From Myrica gale (taxonomy: Eukaryota > Streptophyta > Magnoliopsida > Fagales > Myricaceae), in contig OZ005617.1 of the NCBI GenBank assembly GCA_963930655.1, positions 16,024,068 to 16,088,067 of the forward strand: a stretch of 64,000 nt of DNA. The letters are read 5' to 3'. A program made the translations under genes and the position numbers. Within the stretch, counting starts at the first letter, position 1. Every line of letters starts with the position of its first letter. Below, in pieces: positions 33,872-46,479 of the stretch. A model generated the notes under the pieces. It saw only the letters and a program-made list of their open reading frames with translations, ran no database searches and was not told the origin of the DNA.

Positions 33872-36148
33872 CTATGATAAACCTGGAAATTTTGAATAAA
33901 AAAAGAAAAGAATTCAGTAACCACACAAATATACTGTCATGCTCTCACGCTAAAGATGTCAGCTGTTACAGTTTTAACAGCTTGTCTCGCGGCTGTACAC
34001 AGGTATTTGGCAAAAAAATTCAAGTCTTTCTTAATTGGCGTTTGTAGCTTCTAGGGTTCTGATTGGTAAGGATATGTAAGTGATGGATTAATGATCTGAT
34101 GACGCTCAAATGAGACCTATCCTTGTTTTAAGAGACACCAATAAGAATATATGATCAATCCAGACAGTGGAGTTCTAACTGAGAGCTATAAAGTGAGTAT
34201 AAGCACCTTTAACCTCCAGGCACACTTGCACAGTGGAAATAAGAACAAAACATTATAGCTTCCCCATCTGGTCACCAGTGACATTCGGAAATTGCGATGA
34301 AGGGCTTTGTTGAATACAGCTGGATTATTTATTTTTTGTTGTTATATACACTCACCCAGGGAGAGAAGGGAGCTCAAATCCTCATTGTCCCAGAACTTGT
34401 TGACTTCATTATATCCACATTGGACAAGGTACTGTTCTTCTTCTCTGCTACTTTTTGTGTGGATGCATTTTCATTTTCAGTAGTTTTTCAAGTTGACAAT
34501 TATCTTCTTTTGTTCCCTCTTCTGCACCATCCTAATGAGAATTCATCAACTAAGCAGTCAGTTTTAATTTTGTGCATTCAGATAAGATACATTGATCCTG
34601 GATTTCATACCACATATAGAAAATTTACGGATCTACAGTCCCTGGACTCTGTTATTACTGTAACCATATCAAGTGCATGCAGAAGTATAACACCAACGAA
34701 ACATGCCATTTCTTATGGTAGTAAAAACTTCTAGAATGAGAAGAAATTATGGTTTTTATTGACGTTGTGTCATCCGTTAGAAGATTAATATAGAAAGGAC
34801 TATCGGCCAGTGGCTTAAGAGCAATAAAGAACCTATTGATCTATTCTTGAGGTTTAACTACCTTTTCTTCTTGCAGGTTGGTAATGTTCCAGTTTCTTGC
34901 ACGAAGATACCGTTGATATCTCTTGATTATGAACCACCAAGGTCGCCATATCTTCATGTTTTAATTCTAAAGGCTTATTCTCTTGCATAGACTTTAACAT
35001 ACTTACTTATCTTGGCAGGACTCAGTCGTTTAAAACCGTAGAAGCATCACTAAGGGTTGACGCCCTCGGCAGTGCAGGATTTAAGATTTCACGATCAAAA
35101 CTTGTTGACTCAATCAGGTATAGCCTTCTATATGAATATTCAATCTATCCTTGAATATATTACCTCAAACATAGGACGGGGCCCTTTTTCTTATGGGTTA
35201 AAGGATTCCTGTTGTTAGTTTGCTGCTTAGTGCAGCTGAGATTTTCATTTAGCAACTCTCCTGGATTCCAAAAGGCACGCATGCTTGACTGACTCAGACC
35301 ACAAAGTCTCGTAGGGATAGTCTGAGTTGGTCACTTGAATTTGCTTCTGCTTCTTTCCTTTTCTTGATATCACCCCATCTTTGATTTGTAATACAGTTGA
35401 TTTTTTGGTTTCTTTCATGTCACCTGGCTCAGACCTTCCGTGACCCTTTGGCATATTGTTGTCTTTCTTTTCTTTCTTCTTCTTCTTCTTTGATATCAGT
35501 AAATCATCCTTGCCTCTTTCTTATCTTGTCCTGAAGTGTTCCCTCCTCTTAGTGTTATATGTGGTTAGTCTCTATAAAAGTTTTAATCGGATCGTTTTGG
35601 ACATGTTCGCATATATGCCAGTCGTTTCAGTCTTATCGATGATCTATAACTCCTCTGTATCTAATGAGTCAATTGGAAGCCCCTACCAAGCAGTTTACAA
35701 TTAGTCCCGTCCTCATATGATGGGCATTTTTTATTTATGACAGGAGTTGCGTCAATGCTTAAGCATATTTTTATTATAACTACAGAGACCAAAATTGTGT
35801 TTAGATTTTCATCTTATGAATTTTGAAAAATTAGTAGCCTTAAATAATGATAGAGGTATGTATACATTTGAACTTATCTATCTGTGTAGCAAAGGGGAGG
35901 TTCGTGTCAACTGGAACCCTGTTTCTAAAAACAACACCCCTCTCAAAACTGGTGATATTGTTTCAGTGAGTGGAAGAGGAAGATTAAAGGTGAGTCTTTA
36001 AATTCAAAAGAAACCTCTAGCCGATTGAATGGATTTATTGGTAAGTAGCTGGGCGTTTCTGATGTTCAGATTTGCTTTGATTCAGTTAGGGGAAATAAAG
36101 ACTACACGCAAGGGAAAATTTGAAGTTGAGCTCATTCGGTATCTGTAA
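31294..36148 (+). CDS. Chloroplast-type S4 RNA-binding domain protein
   Basis: This is the plant relative of the cyanobacterial photosystem II S4-domain protein and bacterial YlmH (Arabidopsis At1g53120 type), expected to bind RNA in the plastid. Ten exons: 31,294-31,432; 32,382-32,464; 32,655-32,786; 32,884-32,957; 33,046-33,151; 34,360-34,428; 34,877-34,941; 35,019-35,117; 35,890-35,989; 36,086-36,148. The phases join cleanly to give 309 residues. The N-terminus (MAAAIGFAAPLFLRKAAPAL) looks like a transit peptide. The middle has RASSRREVLHSNFLTPPVLK and SHGDFLGTILGKGIAREKLG, the YlmH-type fold. The C-terminal S4 domain has ASLRVDALGSAGFKISRSKL and KGEVRVNWNPVSKN...LKTGDIVSVSGRGRLK. The first ATG of the exon was taken as the start. 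The gene is intact, with a decayed partial copy at 49.6 kb. Confidence 0.92.
33395..33593. mobile_element. Tourist/Harbinger-like MITE in an S4-gene intron (199 bp)
   Basis: The inverted ends GGGTGCGTTTGTGT and AACACAAACACAACC are flanked by TAA on both sides (33,392-33,394 and 33,594-33,596), the 3-bp target of PIF/Harbinger elements. It lies in the fifth intron and does not touch the splice sites. Confidence 0.75.
33836..33869. repeat. (GA)n microsatellite
   Basis: About 17 GA units lie inside the fifth intron of the S4 gene. Confidence 0.95.
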
Positions 36149-36516
36149 GCTTTGACCAGAGGTAACACTCTCAGATCATATTACCAGGGGGAACCGGTTG
36201 TTCTGACACACGACATATATGATATCTGCCCTGAACTTGGGACTGTCGACCATTATGCGGCAAAGTGGCTCTCGTGTAAACCTGAAGCTGCATCAACTTG
36301 AACATCGTTTGCAATCTTCTAGCATATTTACTGTTGATAAAAGATGTGCATTTTTTTGTCATATGTGCGAAGACGACTACTAAACACATCCAAGTTAAAT
36401 CTTCTAACAATGGGCTAGGGATGGAAGCATGTTTAATGTAGTTAGCGTGGCCAACCCACGAGCCCCCCAAAAATCAAGGAGAAGAATTTATTTGCTGCCT
36501 TTGATTTTTTTTTTTT
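36149..36516. other. 3' flank of the S4 gene
   Basis: Likely 3' UTR and spacer. The minus-strand frame at 36,171-36,470 has no recognisable protein and is not called. Confidence 0.5.
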
Positions 36517-36894
36517 GGTTAAGTACTCATTTCATCCTTAGGTTTTGACCTTTTTTAACAAATTATTTTTCGGTTTATAATTTTTGTCAAAGAAGTCCTC
36601 TTAAAATTTAATTCTAAAAATTAATGATTCACATGTCAGTTAAAATTAAAAATTACTTTGTTTTATATTTTAAAAACAAAATATTACGAAAAAATTTAGA
36701 AAAATTATAAGTCACATGATTTTAGGATGTGTATTGAAACTAGTGTATGAATCGTTAACTTTATACATAGAAGTTTAACGAAAGGATTTGTTTGATAAAA
36801 ATTGCAAACTCAATGACCTTTAAGATCAATTTGAAAACTCAAGGATTATTTATTAAAATGGGTCAAAACCCAGTGATTAAATAGGTATATAACC
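36517..36894. mobile_element. Palindromic MITE (378 bp)
   Basis: The inverted ends GGTTAAGTACTCATTTCAT...GGTTTTGACC and GGTCAAAACCCAGTGATTAA...ATAACC are flanked by T-runs. The T-runs could be a 7-9 bp target duplication, but this cannot be proved in homopolymer sequence. Confidence 0.65.
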
Positions 36895-37134
36895 TTTTTT
36901 TAAAGAAGAATTATAAGTTGCAACCTCTAATTACCACTTATTTTGCAATCTGCACCATAAACTACCAAGTTTAACACATTGTAGCACAAACTACCAACTA
37001 ATATTAATATGTATTTTGAATCATAGGTTAACATCTCACCATTAAAAGATCTCACATTGCATAGAACCATTGTGAAACCTTCTTTTTATGCGCTACATAT
37101 GCACTACTAGCATTTAAGAATGGAGTCAAATATA
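36895..37134. repeat. Remnant of a TGCACC-type MITE
   Basis: CAATCTGCACCATAAACTACC and ACATTGTAGCACAAACTACC resemble one arm of the MITEs at 12.7 and 14.8 kb. No second arm is present. Confidence 0.45.
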
Positions 37135-40100
37135 TAGGGGTGTAAAATCGGAAATCAGGTCCGGTTTTTGGATTGGAATCCGGTCAGACCAGATTTTCGG
37201 TTGGGCATAAAATGATGGACCGGTTTCATTTCATTTTTTTCTTTTAGTTTTTTTCTCATTTTCAGCTCACAATTCACATCCTAAGATAAAAAAAAAAAAA
37301 AAATAGGTACAAGTGTCTAAAAAAATTAAGCATTATAAGTCAAAATATAAATGTCTCAAACACGCACAAACAAATACATAAATAAACTACAAAGCTTGCA
37401 AATGTCCCAAATTAGTCTCTTCCACAAGTCTTGTTGGTGGTTGATGTCCCAAGTTCGCTTGCTGTTGTGCTATTGCTTATCATGTCTACAAGTTTAGATG
37501 TCAATAAATGTTAAAAACAAATAAATATAAGTAAAGCATAGAGAAAATAAAAAGAGAATTAATTAAAATTACAAACACATTTTATTTACCGGAATCTATG
37601 TCATAACTAGCGATACAATCCAAAGTTTCTTTGATGTTATGTTGTTCCTTTTCATCCACACGCCTCAACCAATCTTGGGTGCAAATGAGGGCCTCCACAG
37701 TCGCTGGAGCTAATGAATTTCGAAATAGATCAAGTACACATCCCCTCGTACTAAAAGTGACTCTGAAGACACAGTGGAGATAGGGATAGCCAATACATTC
37801 TGTGCAATTTAGTAATGACGAGATATCGTAAATCATTATCCTTCCACCATTTCAATAAGTCAAAATTCTTGTCTGGAGCAACAAGTGGATCAGCCAAATA
37901 ACAATCAATTTCTAAGTTTGCACTGGGACTTGATGAATATGTTCCAAACGACACAATCGTGGTCCAATAATCCTCAAATAAAGTTAGCTTGTTGCCAGAA
38001 TCCACAACCAATGGAGGAGGAGGTATACTACTAGTAGATGAATGCACCTGAGCACGAGGTAACCTCAATGCATATTCATAAAATAATGCACGAAACAAAT
38101 CACTTATACTAGTCACTAACTTTTCTCCCTCTATTCCACCATACATCGACCTCACCATCTGTCTCATTACTTGTAACTTAGACCGTGGATCATTGAATAA
38201 ATATCAACAAATTTAACTTGTCATTCATCTCCCAAAATTTTTGGTACTTAATCATCATAATATCAGCCATGTCTTTCAATCATGTGTCCTTACTTTGTGA
38301 ATAATGACACAAATGAGACTGTCATAGAGTTCATGGAAGTAGGAATTCGAAGTAACATACAAAGAACTAGAAAATTGCACTGTAGCATCATAACAGAGTT
38401 CAACGAACTTGCAAAATACCCTTATTTTTGTCTAGTCCTCTCTTGTTGGAGGTCCCAAGTTCCTCTTCCCACACTATTCAGTAAAATGCGTAAGATAATC
38501 AACATCATCACTCTTCATTCTATCAAAAACAAACTCAAACTTCTCAGCAACATCCAACATCAAATAAGTAGAGTTCCAACGGGTCGAGACATCAAGGCAC
38601 AATCTCTTGGAACATTCGATCCTCTCATTCTCAACACATTGATTAAACTTGATAAGTATTGCAGGACAAGACCACACATACCTAATTGCATCTCACAAAA
38701 AACAATGGTAAGAAATAATGAATTTCTAATAAAGGAATTATGCATAGTACTAAGAAATGAAAAAAAAAATTCCATACCTAATTGCATCACGAACTCTTGT
38801 AATTGCATCATCATTTATTTTCAATCCATCACTAACCACAAGATTCATAATATGCGTCGTACTTCTCATGTAAATGTAAAGACCATTCAACACATTACTT
38901 CGTAGATGACTCTTCAACTAACCAATAGCTGTATCATTTGAAGAAGCGTTATCAACTGTGATTATCATAATCTTGTCAATTCCCCAATCATGTAAACACT
39001 CATCCACTTGCGCCCCAATTGTGTCTCCTTTGTAATTATCAATCAAACTAAATTTTATCACCATTTTCTGCAATTTTCACTCCTTGTCAATCCAATGGGC
39101 AGTGACAACCATATAGCTCAAATTCTGAATCGAAGTCCAAGTATCAGTGGTGAGACAAACTCTACTATCACAATTCCTAATCATACACTTCAACCATGTT
39201 TTTTGATCCTTAAAAAATATCAATACAAGTCCTAGCAATGGTCACGCGAGATGAGACTTGAAATCTAGGCTCTAGCATCCGTACAAACTTTCTAAATTAG
39301 GGAGACTATATAATCCTGAAAGGGAGCTCATCAACAATAAGAGACTGCCAAAGCTCGACGAAGAGCTATAGTATGATTATGGTCAAATTTTTTTGCCAAC
39401 ATTAAATTACTAGGGTTCTCATACCCTCAACTTTCTTCTCATATGCTAAAGTTTTTTGTGTCTTGTCTTGTTTTGAGAGTAGCTGATTGGGGTTTTTCTG
39501 ACATTTAGTAAGATGGTCCAACAATTTTTTTTGTCCCATTCCTATTCTCATTTGCAATATAATCAACATCACAATAGTTGCAAAATGCCCTGGGGCGTAG
39601 TGGGTCACCAATATACTTCTTTGTAAAGTGAGACCAAACCATAGATTGATCTTTCTTTTTGGTTTAGGTGGTTTACTACTTACAAAACGATCAAAACGAT
39701 TACGAGAACGAGACATAGCTTTTGATCCCTTTGTCATTGAAGCAAAACCATCAAGTCAAATGCATGAATTTTTATGTCAAAACCATGAAGCAAAACCATC
39801 AAGTCAAATCTATTGCATCTTAACTCTATAACATAGCATAACAATAGTTGACATTGTCATTGCCTAATGATAATGTCAAGATCAAGTTTCATGTTTGAAT
39901 AATTGAATGTAGCAAATCAGAGAATTTGTTGGATACATTCTTCCGTTTGACTACGCTAAATTAATACTTCCACTTCTAATCCTCAATAAGGATAAAACTG
40001 TAGAGTGGTTCAACTAACAATAAACTAAAGAAAAATTGGAAATCTGGCAACAGAACTCATAAAAAGTTGACCAAATCTTCAAATTATCATTAGGGGATCC

Positions 40101-41023
40101 TCATTTGAGTCTTTGAAGCCCTGATCTTCACTTGCCACACGTTTTAAAACAAGAAAAGAAATAAAAATAAAGGAAAAAATAATAGGAGCATTTATTTTAG
40201 AGGGAGCACGACCTGTTTAACAATTCTAGCCATGTATAAAGCTCATGGAGATTATGCTCCTATCTAAGATCTCCCACCACCTAAGTGGACAATTCAGGGA
40301 GCTAGAGCTTTGTCGCTTATCTAAATTGGATTCCACAAGCGGATGCTTCCCTGATGTTTGTCATCTTTCTCATGATAAAACCAAAGTCCAATTGAATGCT
40401 TAGTTTGAGATGTTGGTCTAGATGTGATGAAACCAAACTAGAGAAAGAAAAATGGCACTCTAGTTTGGTAATGTTGGAGCCAAGTATACAATCTCATCAC
40501 CTAAGTCAAGCAAATAAAGAGAGCAAACACACTTATATTGGGCGACGTGGGTGTGGGTAGTGGCGTCGCGGAGTTGGTTCGGGGAGGCATCGACCGTCCT
40601 GCACTTGGGGAGGGGGAGGTGCCGCTGGGCTGGCGATGTCGTGGGTGTGGCTGCGCGGGGGAGGGGGCTGGGGTCGTGGGGTGTTCGACAGTCGGGAGTT
40701 CTCGGGAGGGAGGGAGCAACTCTTGGCGTTAGGAGAAACTTGAAATGGAGAATAGGAGACTTGTGGGGGGAGGTCAAAACGTGAGTTTTGACTTAAGGGA
40801 GTTAAATTTTTTATTTTTTTGGGGGTGATGTGTCGTGTTTTGAGTTAACGCGTTAGGGAGGGAGGCACTGCGTTTTGCATTTTAATTTTTTTAAAAAAAT
40901 ATTTTATTATTGAAATTAATTAACGTTGTCCGTTCCAGTCCAGACCGGTTACTAAAAAGTCTGGACCGAACCAGACTAATCCGGTTTTGTAAATCCGGTC
41001 CAGACCGGACCGGATTCATCCTA
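37135..41023 (-). mobile_element. hAT transposon with a decayed transposase gene
   Basis: The left end TAGGGGTGTAAAATCGG and the right end GGACCGGATTCATCCTA are approximately inverted, with GGTCCGGACCGG motifs inside both, as in the small element at 21.9 kb. The transposase lies on the minus strand. An N-terminal basic/zinc-finger part is near 39,500-39,720. The RNase-H-like part includes RLCLDVSTRWNSTYLMLD (38,540-38,660). The C-terminal hAT dimerisation region has STRGCVLDLFRNSLAPATVE and ALICTQDWLR (37,590-37,840). Several frame changes separate the parts, so it is not functional. A G-rich region (40,540-40,730) is probably the old promoter or leader. The 8-bp target duplication is not clear. 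Confidence 0.8.
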
Positions 41024-41350
41024 CAAAACTCACAAAACCGGTCCGGTCCGGTAAGAGAGTGGAGGAAAGTCATAAGCAGTGGAACTTGAAAATTAGTCAT
41101 GATATAGTGAATAAATGAAAGTAAGCTCCTCTCTATATATATATATATATGCTTCAAAGTGTACTTTCCCAAAATGTATGTCTGTTTGCGAATTTCTACC
41201 AATTTCTACCAATCTTGTAGGTATAGTTAATGCTACTGATACTTTTTAATATTTCTTGATCGGAGTATGAGGATTTTAAACTTACAAATTATTTTATAAG
41301 TTTATGATATATATATATACTCTAGTATAACTGTTAAGTACGTGTTCAAT
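41024..41350. other. Intergenic; (TA)n tract
   Basis: A TA dinucleotide run lies at about 41,134-41,151, with extra CCGGTCCGG motifs at 41,036-41,053 next to the hAT end. There is no gene. Confidence 0.6.
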
Positions 41351-41364
41351 AATCTCTCCCAAAC

Positions 41365-41567
41365 ACCCCCAGGGGTGTGGTCTAGTGGTAAGGTAACGAT
41401 TTGGGTTCTCACATGTCCCAAGTTCAAGTCTCAACACCACCATTATCACCCCTAACTTATCTGGGGTGTGTTGGGTGTGGTCCTGACACATGCTCCCAGG
41501 TTGACTTGTAGGGTCGAGTTCACGAAGTGGCCCGACCTTGAGAGCTCCTGAGTTATCAAAAAAAAAA
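41365..41567 (+). mobile_element. SINE (tRNA-derived, about 200 bp)
   Basis: The A box GTGGTCTAGTGGTAAGG and the B box AAGTTCAAGTCTC are properly spaced. A GC-rich body ends in GAGTTATC and an A-run. It is flanked by the exact 14-bp repeat AATCTCTCCCAAAC (41,351-41,364 and 41,566-41,579, sharing two A residues with the tail). The element looks complete and young, and it differs in sequence from the SINE at 9.9 kb. Confidence 0.92.
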
Positions 41568-41579
41568 TCTCTCCCAAAC

Positions 41580-42982
41580 TACTTTAGCAGTGACAGTATT
41601 ATTAATCCGTAGGAGCTCGAAACATATCTTGGGTTAGTACTCCTCGATCGATTGTCAACTATATATAGCATACGTAGCCAAGCTCTTTCTTTAATTTCCT
41701 CGTGGCAACAAAACCGCTTATCGACGGCCATATGTATGACTAAAAAGCAGTACGTGTAAATATTTATGTCTTGATAAAGAAATATGTCTGTGATTCTAAG
41801 TGAAAAAGATTGTGATTCCCCGCATTGCAACGTTTGCAATGCCAGAAGCTCTTACCTGGGTACTGTGAGATTCTAAATGTCTTGACAATTTACAAGTAGT
41901 GTACTGTTTGAGTTAACTACACAGGAAAAGTTCACTTTGCCCTCCTCAAGTATGTGGTAAAACATCTTTTTGAGTGCAAAAATATCTTTTTCACTATTTT
42001 CTGTTAATTTTAACAATTAAATCTAAGAGGGGAAGTACAAATCAATCGAAATTTGAGGGGCTCGGTGTCATAAAATTGAAAAATGGGGCTTTTCCCCATA
42101 ATTATACTTAAATATTGTAGTGCTTAATTTGTTCATGATCAACTTAATTACTGAATCTGTCAAATTTATACATCTGTTTAGATGTTTTCATGCATGCCTG
42201 TCTCAATTTCCCACTTTAAGTACTTCAATGAAATGTTGACCAAAATTGTATTGTACGTATTATACAACCTATCCACCTCTTATCAAACAGCGATGTGTAT
42301 ATATATTTCAATCACCATATATAAGTTTGTACACATATAAAAGGATACGTACAGAGCTATTTATCTCTCCTTTCGCGCGCCTTTGTTTCTTTAGTTAGAG
42401 ATTCATAATCGACATATTTCATATTTGACTTCTCTCCTAATTAATTTCATATGCAATAAATCCTCGAAAGGATGGACTGCCGAACACAAAAGGGAAAAAA
42501 GAATCCTATTGCATTGAATCAACTCCACCCATGATGTAACACTAGGTACAGATAGATGATGATGATGATCTTATGGGTTTAATGTGGGAGAACATTGCAT
42601 AAGATTTTTCCTGGCCACCCGCTTCCCCAGCTAAAATGTATAAACACCATCATGTTGCCCTGTTGCACCGATCTGATATTGTATGTATCCACACTAGCCT
42701 AGGTGAGTTTTAAGTTAATTTAAACAGCTTGGCAATCGGAGATTAACTGGCAAGATTTCAAAGGTTGCCAACAGCAGCGTCTGTTATTCTACATGAAAAT
42801 AAACAAAACATTTCAAAATACTCGAAAATGGCCAGAGAGATCACTGACCAAACATCTTTACTTGTATTTGTATACTCAAGTGTAGAAATGCAAATCCTGA
42901 AACTAGAGGCACAGAACATCCAGTCTTCCTAAGTTTCTAAAAAAAAAGAAGCTCGCTGGACAATATAATCAACTGAACCAAT
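41580..42982. other. Intergenic, 3' side of the STIG1-like gene
   Basis: No gene is supported; the minus-strand frame at 41,579-41,839 has no recognisable content. 41,930-42,110 may be an old MITE (GGAAAAGTTCACTTTGCCC ... GGGGCTTTTCCCC). The last 100 bp before 42,983 probably hold the STIG1 3' UTR. Confidence 0.4.
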
Positions 42983-43450
42983 TCAAGCATACCCACAATA
43001 TCCATACTCGCATTTAACACCATGCGCACACTTCTTATTACACTTGCCGCAATGATAAACATTCGAACTAATGTTGGTACAGGTTCCATCGCAGCACCGT
43101 TCCCCTTGTTTGCACTTTTTCCCGCAGCTCCCGCAGTTGTTCTTATCCCCAAGAACGTTGCGGCAATGCTTCTTGCAGCAGTAGAGCAGGGCCTTCCCCT
43201 TGGTCGCCCGTATCCCATTACATATGTTGTGACTAATGGCATCACAATGTGCACCTTTCTTTATTATGACAGTACTGACCAAGAACCGGCTTCTTGATCT
43301 GAGATTGGGCAATGGGGAGTCGACCACGTACTCTATATCTTCATTGTCTTCGATGTCATTTGAGAAGGCCAAATGAGATTGCAAAGCTAGAAGAAGTAGA
43401 GGTATAATTAGGGAGAGAATGGTTGTGAGCTTGAGGAGAGCGCAAGCCAT
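42983..43450 (-). CDS. STIG1-like cysteine-rich secreted protein
   Basis: STIG1 family proteins are secreted, cysteine-rich and usually expressed in stigma or other reproductive tissue. Tomato STIG1 acts in pollen-tube growth. This intronless gene encodes 155 residues: a signal peptide (MACALLKLTTILSLIIPLLL, cleaved near LAFS), an acidic linker (NDIEDNEDIEYVVD), the family segment LRSRSRFLVS, and a C-terminal domain of 16 cysteines (ALLYCCKKHCRNVLGDKNNC, GERCCDGTCTNISSNVYHCG). The ATG at 43,450 is chosen because the signal peptide follows at once. The open frame extends upstream to 43,621, but that part is not protein-like. The upstream segment 43,719-43,908 is repeated at the window start. 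A broken paralogue lies at 60.5 kb. Confidence 0.93.
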   Translation of the reverse strand: MACALLKLTTILSLIIPLLLLALQSHLAFSNDIEDNEDIEYVVDSPLPNLRSRSRFLVSTVIIKKGAHCDAISHNICNGIRATKGKALLYCCKKHCRNVLGDKNNCGSCGKKCKQGERCCDGTCTNISSNVYHCGKCNKKCAHGVKCEYGYCGYA

Positions 43451-43718
43451 TATTTCTTGAAGTTTGGGGTTGCCACTTCCCCACATGAGTGTAAACCGAG
43501 GGAGGTGGTGGGGATTATAAATCCAAGTTTTATTATAAAAATATTGATCAGAAGTAATTAAGCATTGAATTAACCTAAAAGCTTTTGTACTCTGAATTCT
43601 CGCTGAAGCACATAGCATCATTCAGTGTTGTTGGTTACTTGGTTTTTTTTTAGCGTAGCCATTAATTGTGGGTGACCATGAAGAGTGAAGGAAAAAAGTG
43701 GCGGGTCCACGTGTAGGG

Positions 43719-43908
43719 GATCTTCTCTCTCGGCGGCAAATGCGTTAAAGTCACTGACTGGTCACGTTACCCAAATTACGCGTGTTCACGTACGGCACCG
43801 CCGACGATCAATTAATAATTGGTTAATCACTACAATCTTCATGCCGGATCGAATGACACGTAGAAGCTAAAATTTCTTTACTTCGGATCTCAGTAATTTT
43901 TTTTTGTT
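43719..43908. repeat. STIG1 upstream segment, duplicated at 1-215
   Basis: Nearly identical to the first 215 bases of the window, as described there. It contains CACGT/ACGTG-like and ACGCGT-like motifs (TTACGCGTGTTCACGTACGG) that could be promoter elements. This is an inference. Confidence 0.85.
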
Positions 43909-44539
43909 GGGATATGCATGCATTCCTGACGAAACATATACTTCGTACACTTAAAAAAAAAAAATTTAGCAGCGGTTATTTAGCGACGGTCACGACCGTC
44001 GCTGTACGACCGTCGCGGTAGGCTATAGCGGCGATTTTGGAGACCGCTGGTGAATCCGTCGGGTCTATGACAGCGGTTTGAACCGCTGCTATATAACTTC
44101 GGGTCTACAACAACGATTATTCAGGGGCGGTCAAGACCGCCGCTGTAGAGCCGAAGTCATATAACGGTGGTCATGTAACAGCATTTTTGACCACCGCTGT
44201 AGACCCGAATTTCTATAGCGGCGGTCATATAACAGCAGTCGAGACCGCCGCTGTAGACCCAAAAATTATTAGCGGCGGTCATGACCGCCGCTGTATACCC
44301 GAAAATTATTATCAGCGGATTCGAAGGTTTTTTAAATTAATTTTTGTTTTCATCCATCGCACTAAATCTATATTAAAAAAAATGTAATAGAAAACTTTAA
44401 TAAAACAAAATAGATTTCATCATTGACTAAATAACCACGTCTTACAAGTTTTGCAAAGACACACAAAAAAATATAAAAATTTCGCAGTAGTCTATAAACT
44501 AGCAAGTAATGATATTTAACAACAAATATGAATAACTTT

Positions 44540-46470
44540 AATCTTTAACAGCTTCAGCACATGCACCGCCACCATCTGCTCCAGCATTTGCACCATCACA
44601 ATCATCATCGCCATCAACATTGTCTGCAATTGCAATATTATAAAATTAATATCAAATTAATTTATGGCAATCTTCATTTATGTTAGTATCTTACCATGAA
44701 ACGTTTTCCGGCTTGCATGAGATGATCTATGAATTGATGGTGGTCTCTGGTCAGGATTGAGATTGGCAACATTTTGGTTTTCACGTTGATCCTACAAAGT
44801 TAAACAAACAATTAGCTAGGAAAATACGTAAATGGAATCAATTGTGATTATCTGAGGGTAAGTAACTAAAATTTCTACCCAAGCTGTAGCCATAATTTGG
44901 ATTGTAGATTGAAGCGATGAAATTGTAGACTCTAAAGTCTTCATTCTATCCTCGTTGTTCACTATTTGGTCGTTATTAGATAATGTAGGCTGAGTGGATA
45001 TTCTGATAGTGTTAGTAGGATGAGATGAAGGAGTCGGTCCTAGTCCAACACCGCGAATGCGACCAAGTCGTTCTGGACCAATCACTTGTGCATAGCAGTC
45101 AGATGGTGACCAACTGATGCTGCCACTCATTCTAGATTGGCTCAAAGGTTGTGAAATTGTTGGATCATTCACTTGAATCTCATCCATTCGCCTCTGAAAT
45201 ATTAGAACATACAGTGTAATTATGATTAGTAATACATTGGGGGTTCAAATAAGTATCTAATGTAATAGTGACATACTATTTTCTCTGCTACATCCGAATT
45301 CATTGGAGACCCGTCAGAACGTGAATGGACCGCTTTATATAGCTCTGCTCGATTAATTATAACTTGTTTCTCTTTTTCCTGCATCATAGACACCATATGA
45401 AATGATGAAATTGTAAATTACTTATAACAATCCTAATAATAACAATTGACTGAGCAAACAAAGTAATTGAGTACTATGTACCATCTCATGAGCATGTCGT
45501 GCAAAGCTTCGAGATCCTGCAGTGTGCACCGACGTCTGTAGTGATCGACTTTGTTTCCCGGCCAAACTTCGACGCTACATTAATACCAAGACATTATATA
45601 TTAATAATGAATTTTACATTCATGAAATACATAATACAAAGAAATAATGGCATACCCGTCCTACTTCAGAATACAAAAAAAATCTACTAACTTGCAAAAT
45701 TGCTCCAAATTAACATCTGTTGGAGCTTTACTTTTCACATATTGAGGTGTAAAGGCCTCATTGAAATATTTAGTCTTCAAACTACATTTAAAGTTCCACC
45801 ATTTTTCACCTAAATCTTTAAGGAACCAGTGTTTCACTACATCCTTCAGTGGACCCTCAGGGATTATTAAACTTATATAAGTGTATTTCATCCTGGCTTA
45901 TATAAAATAATGTATACCGTCATAAGTGGCCAACAATCATCCTTTATTGTCGTAGGGATTCTACGCCAATCTCCAGCATCTAGGGGGATTTGATTAGGAA
46001 CACGGGCAACACTGCCCGTGAATTGGGCAAATATGCCTTCTTCAGTACCTAGAGGCTGCCCATTCTCATTGAAGTGGGTGGGAATCAATTCTCCTTCTTT
46101 CAAATTCCACACCTTAGTCATGCGCGTCCCACCACGCGCTTTACGAACTTGAGTATTATCTACACATTTAACATGTAAAATTAAATTTACAAACAAATTA
46201 AATAAATTATCACTATTTTGGTTATTAACATACCTAGTGTCTCGTCATCGTTCGAACGATGGTACCGTAGATTGATGGGATGGTGGGGTAGCCTGCTGCA
46301 ATGTTGGCGTAGCCTGCTGCGATGTTATTGGAGCCTGCTGCGATGAGAACATAGCCTGCTGGGATGGTGGTGTAGCCTGCTGCAATGATATTGGAGCCTG
46401 CTGCGTTGATGACGTAGTTGGAGTAGCTTATGAGGATATAGTCCTGAACCTCTTCCTCGTCATTGTACCT
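44540..46470 (-). pseudogene. TnpA-like (Ptta/En/Spm) gene of the CACTA element
   Basis: Exon-like pieces run right to left. A start near 46,466 (MTRKRFRTISS) is followed by a Gln/Ala/Pro repeat region. Next are RKARGGTRMTKVWNLKEGEL with VPNQIPLDAGDWRRIPTTIK (45,910-46,160), then VKHWFLKDLGEKWWNFKCSL and KYFNEAFTPQYVKSKAPTDV (45,680-45,890). A Ser/Pro-rich segment with RLGRIRGVGLGPTPSS and a heptad tail MKTLESTISSLQSTIQIMAT follow (44,816-45,187). This is the usual order of the plant Ptta/En/Spm family, which binds subterminal repeats. An early in-frame stop follows TISS in the reading I made, so the gene is probably inactive. An alternative first exon could avoid it. Confidence 0.65.
46262..46437 (-). 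repeat. Gln-rich coding minisatellite in the TnpA-like gene
   Basis: About seven imperfect units around TAGCCTGCTGCGATG encode a repeating SQQA(T/P)P pattern on the minus strand. The unit length varies between about 24 and 30 bp. Confidence 0.75.
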
Positions 46471-46479
46471 TCACACAAT

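Noticed and set aside
38282-38905. 207-codon plus-strand frame
   Set aside because: It is antisense to the hAT transposase region (RLCLDVSTRWNSTYLMLD on the minus strand).
40460-40784. Overlapping GC-rich frames near 40.6 kb
   Set aside because: They result from a G-rich leader of the hAT element. The Pro/Ser-rich or Gly-rich translations are compositional only.
43022-43297. Plus-strand 91-codon frame over the STIG1-like gene
   Set aside because: It lies antisense to a clear STIG1 cysteine domain and is explained by it.
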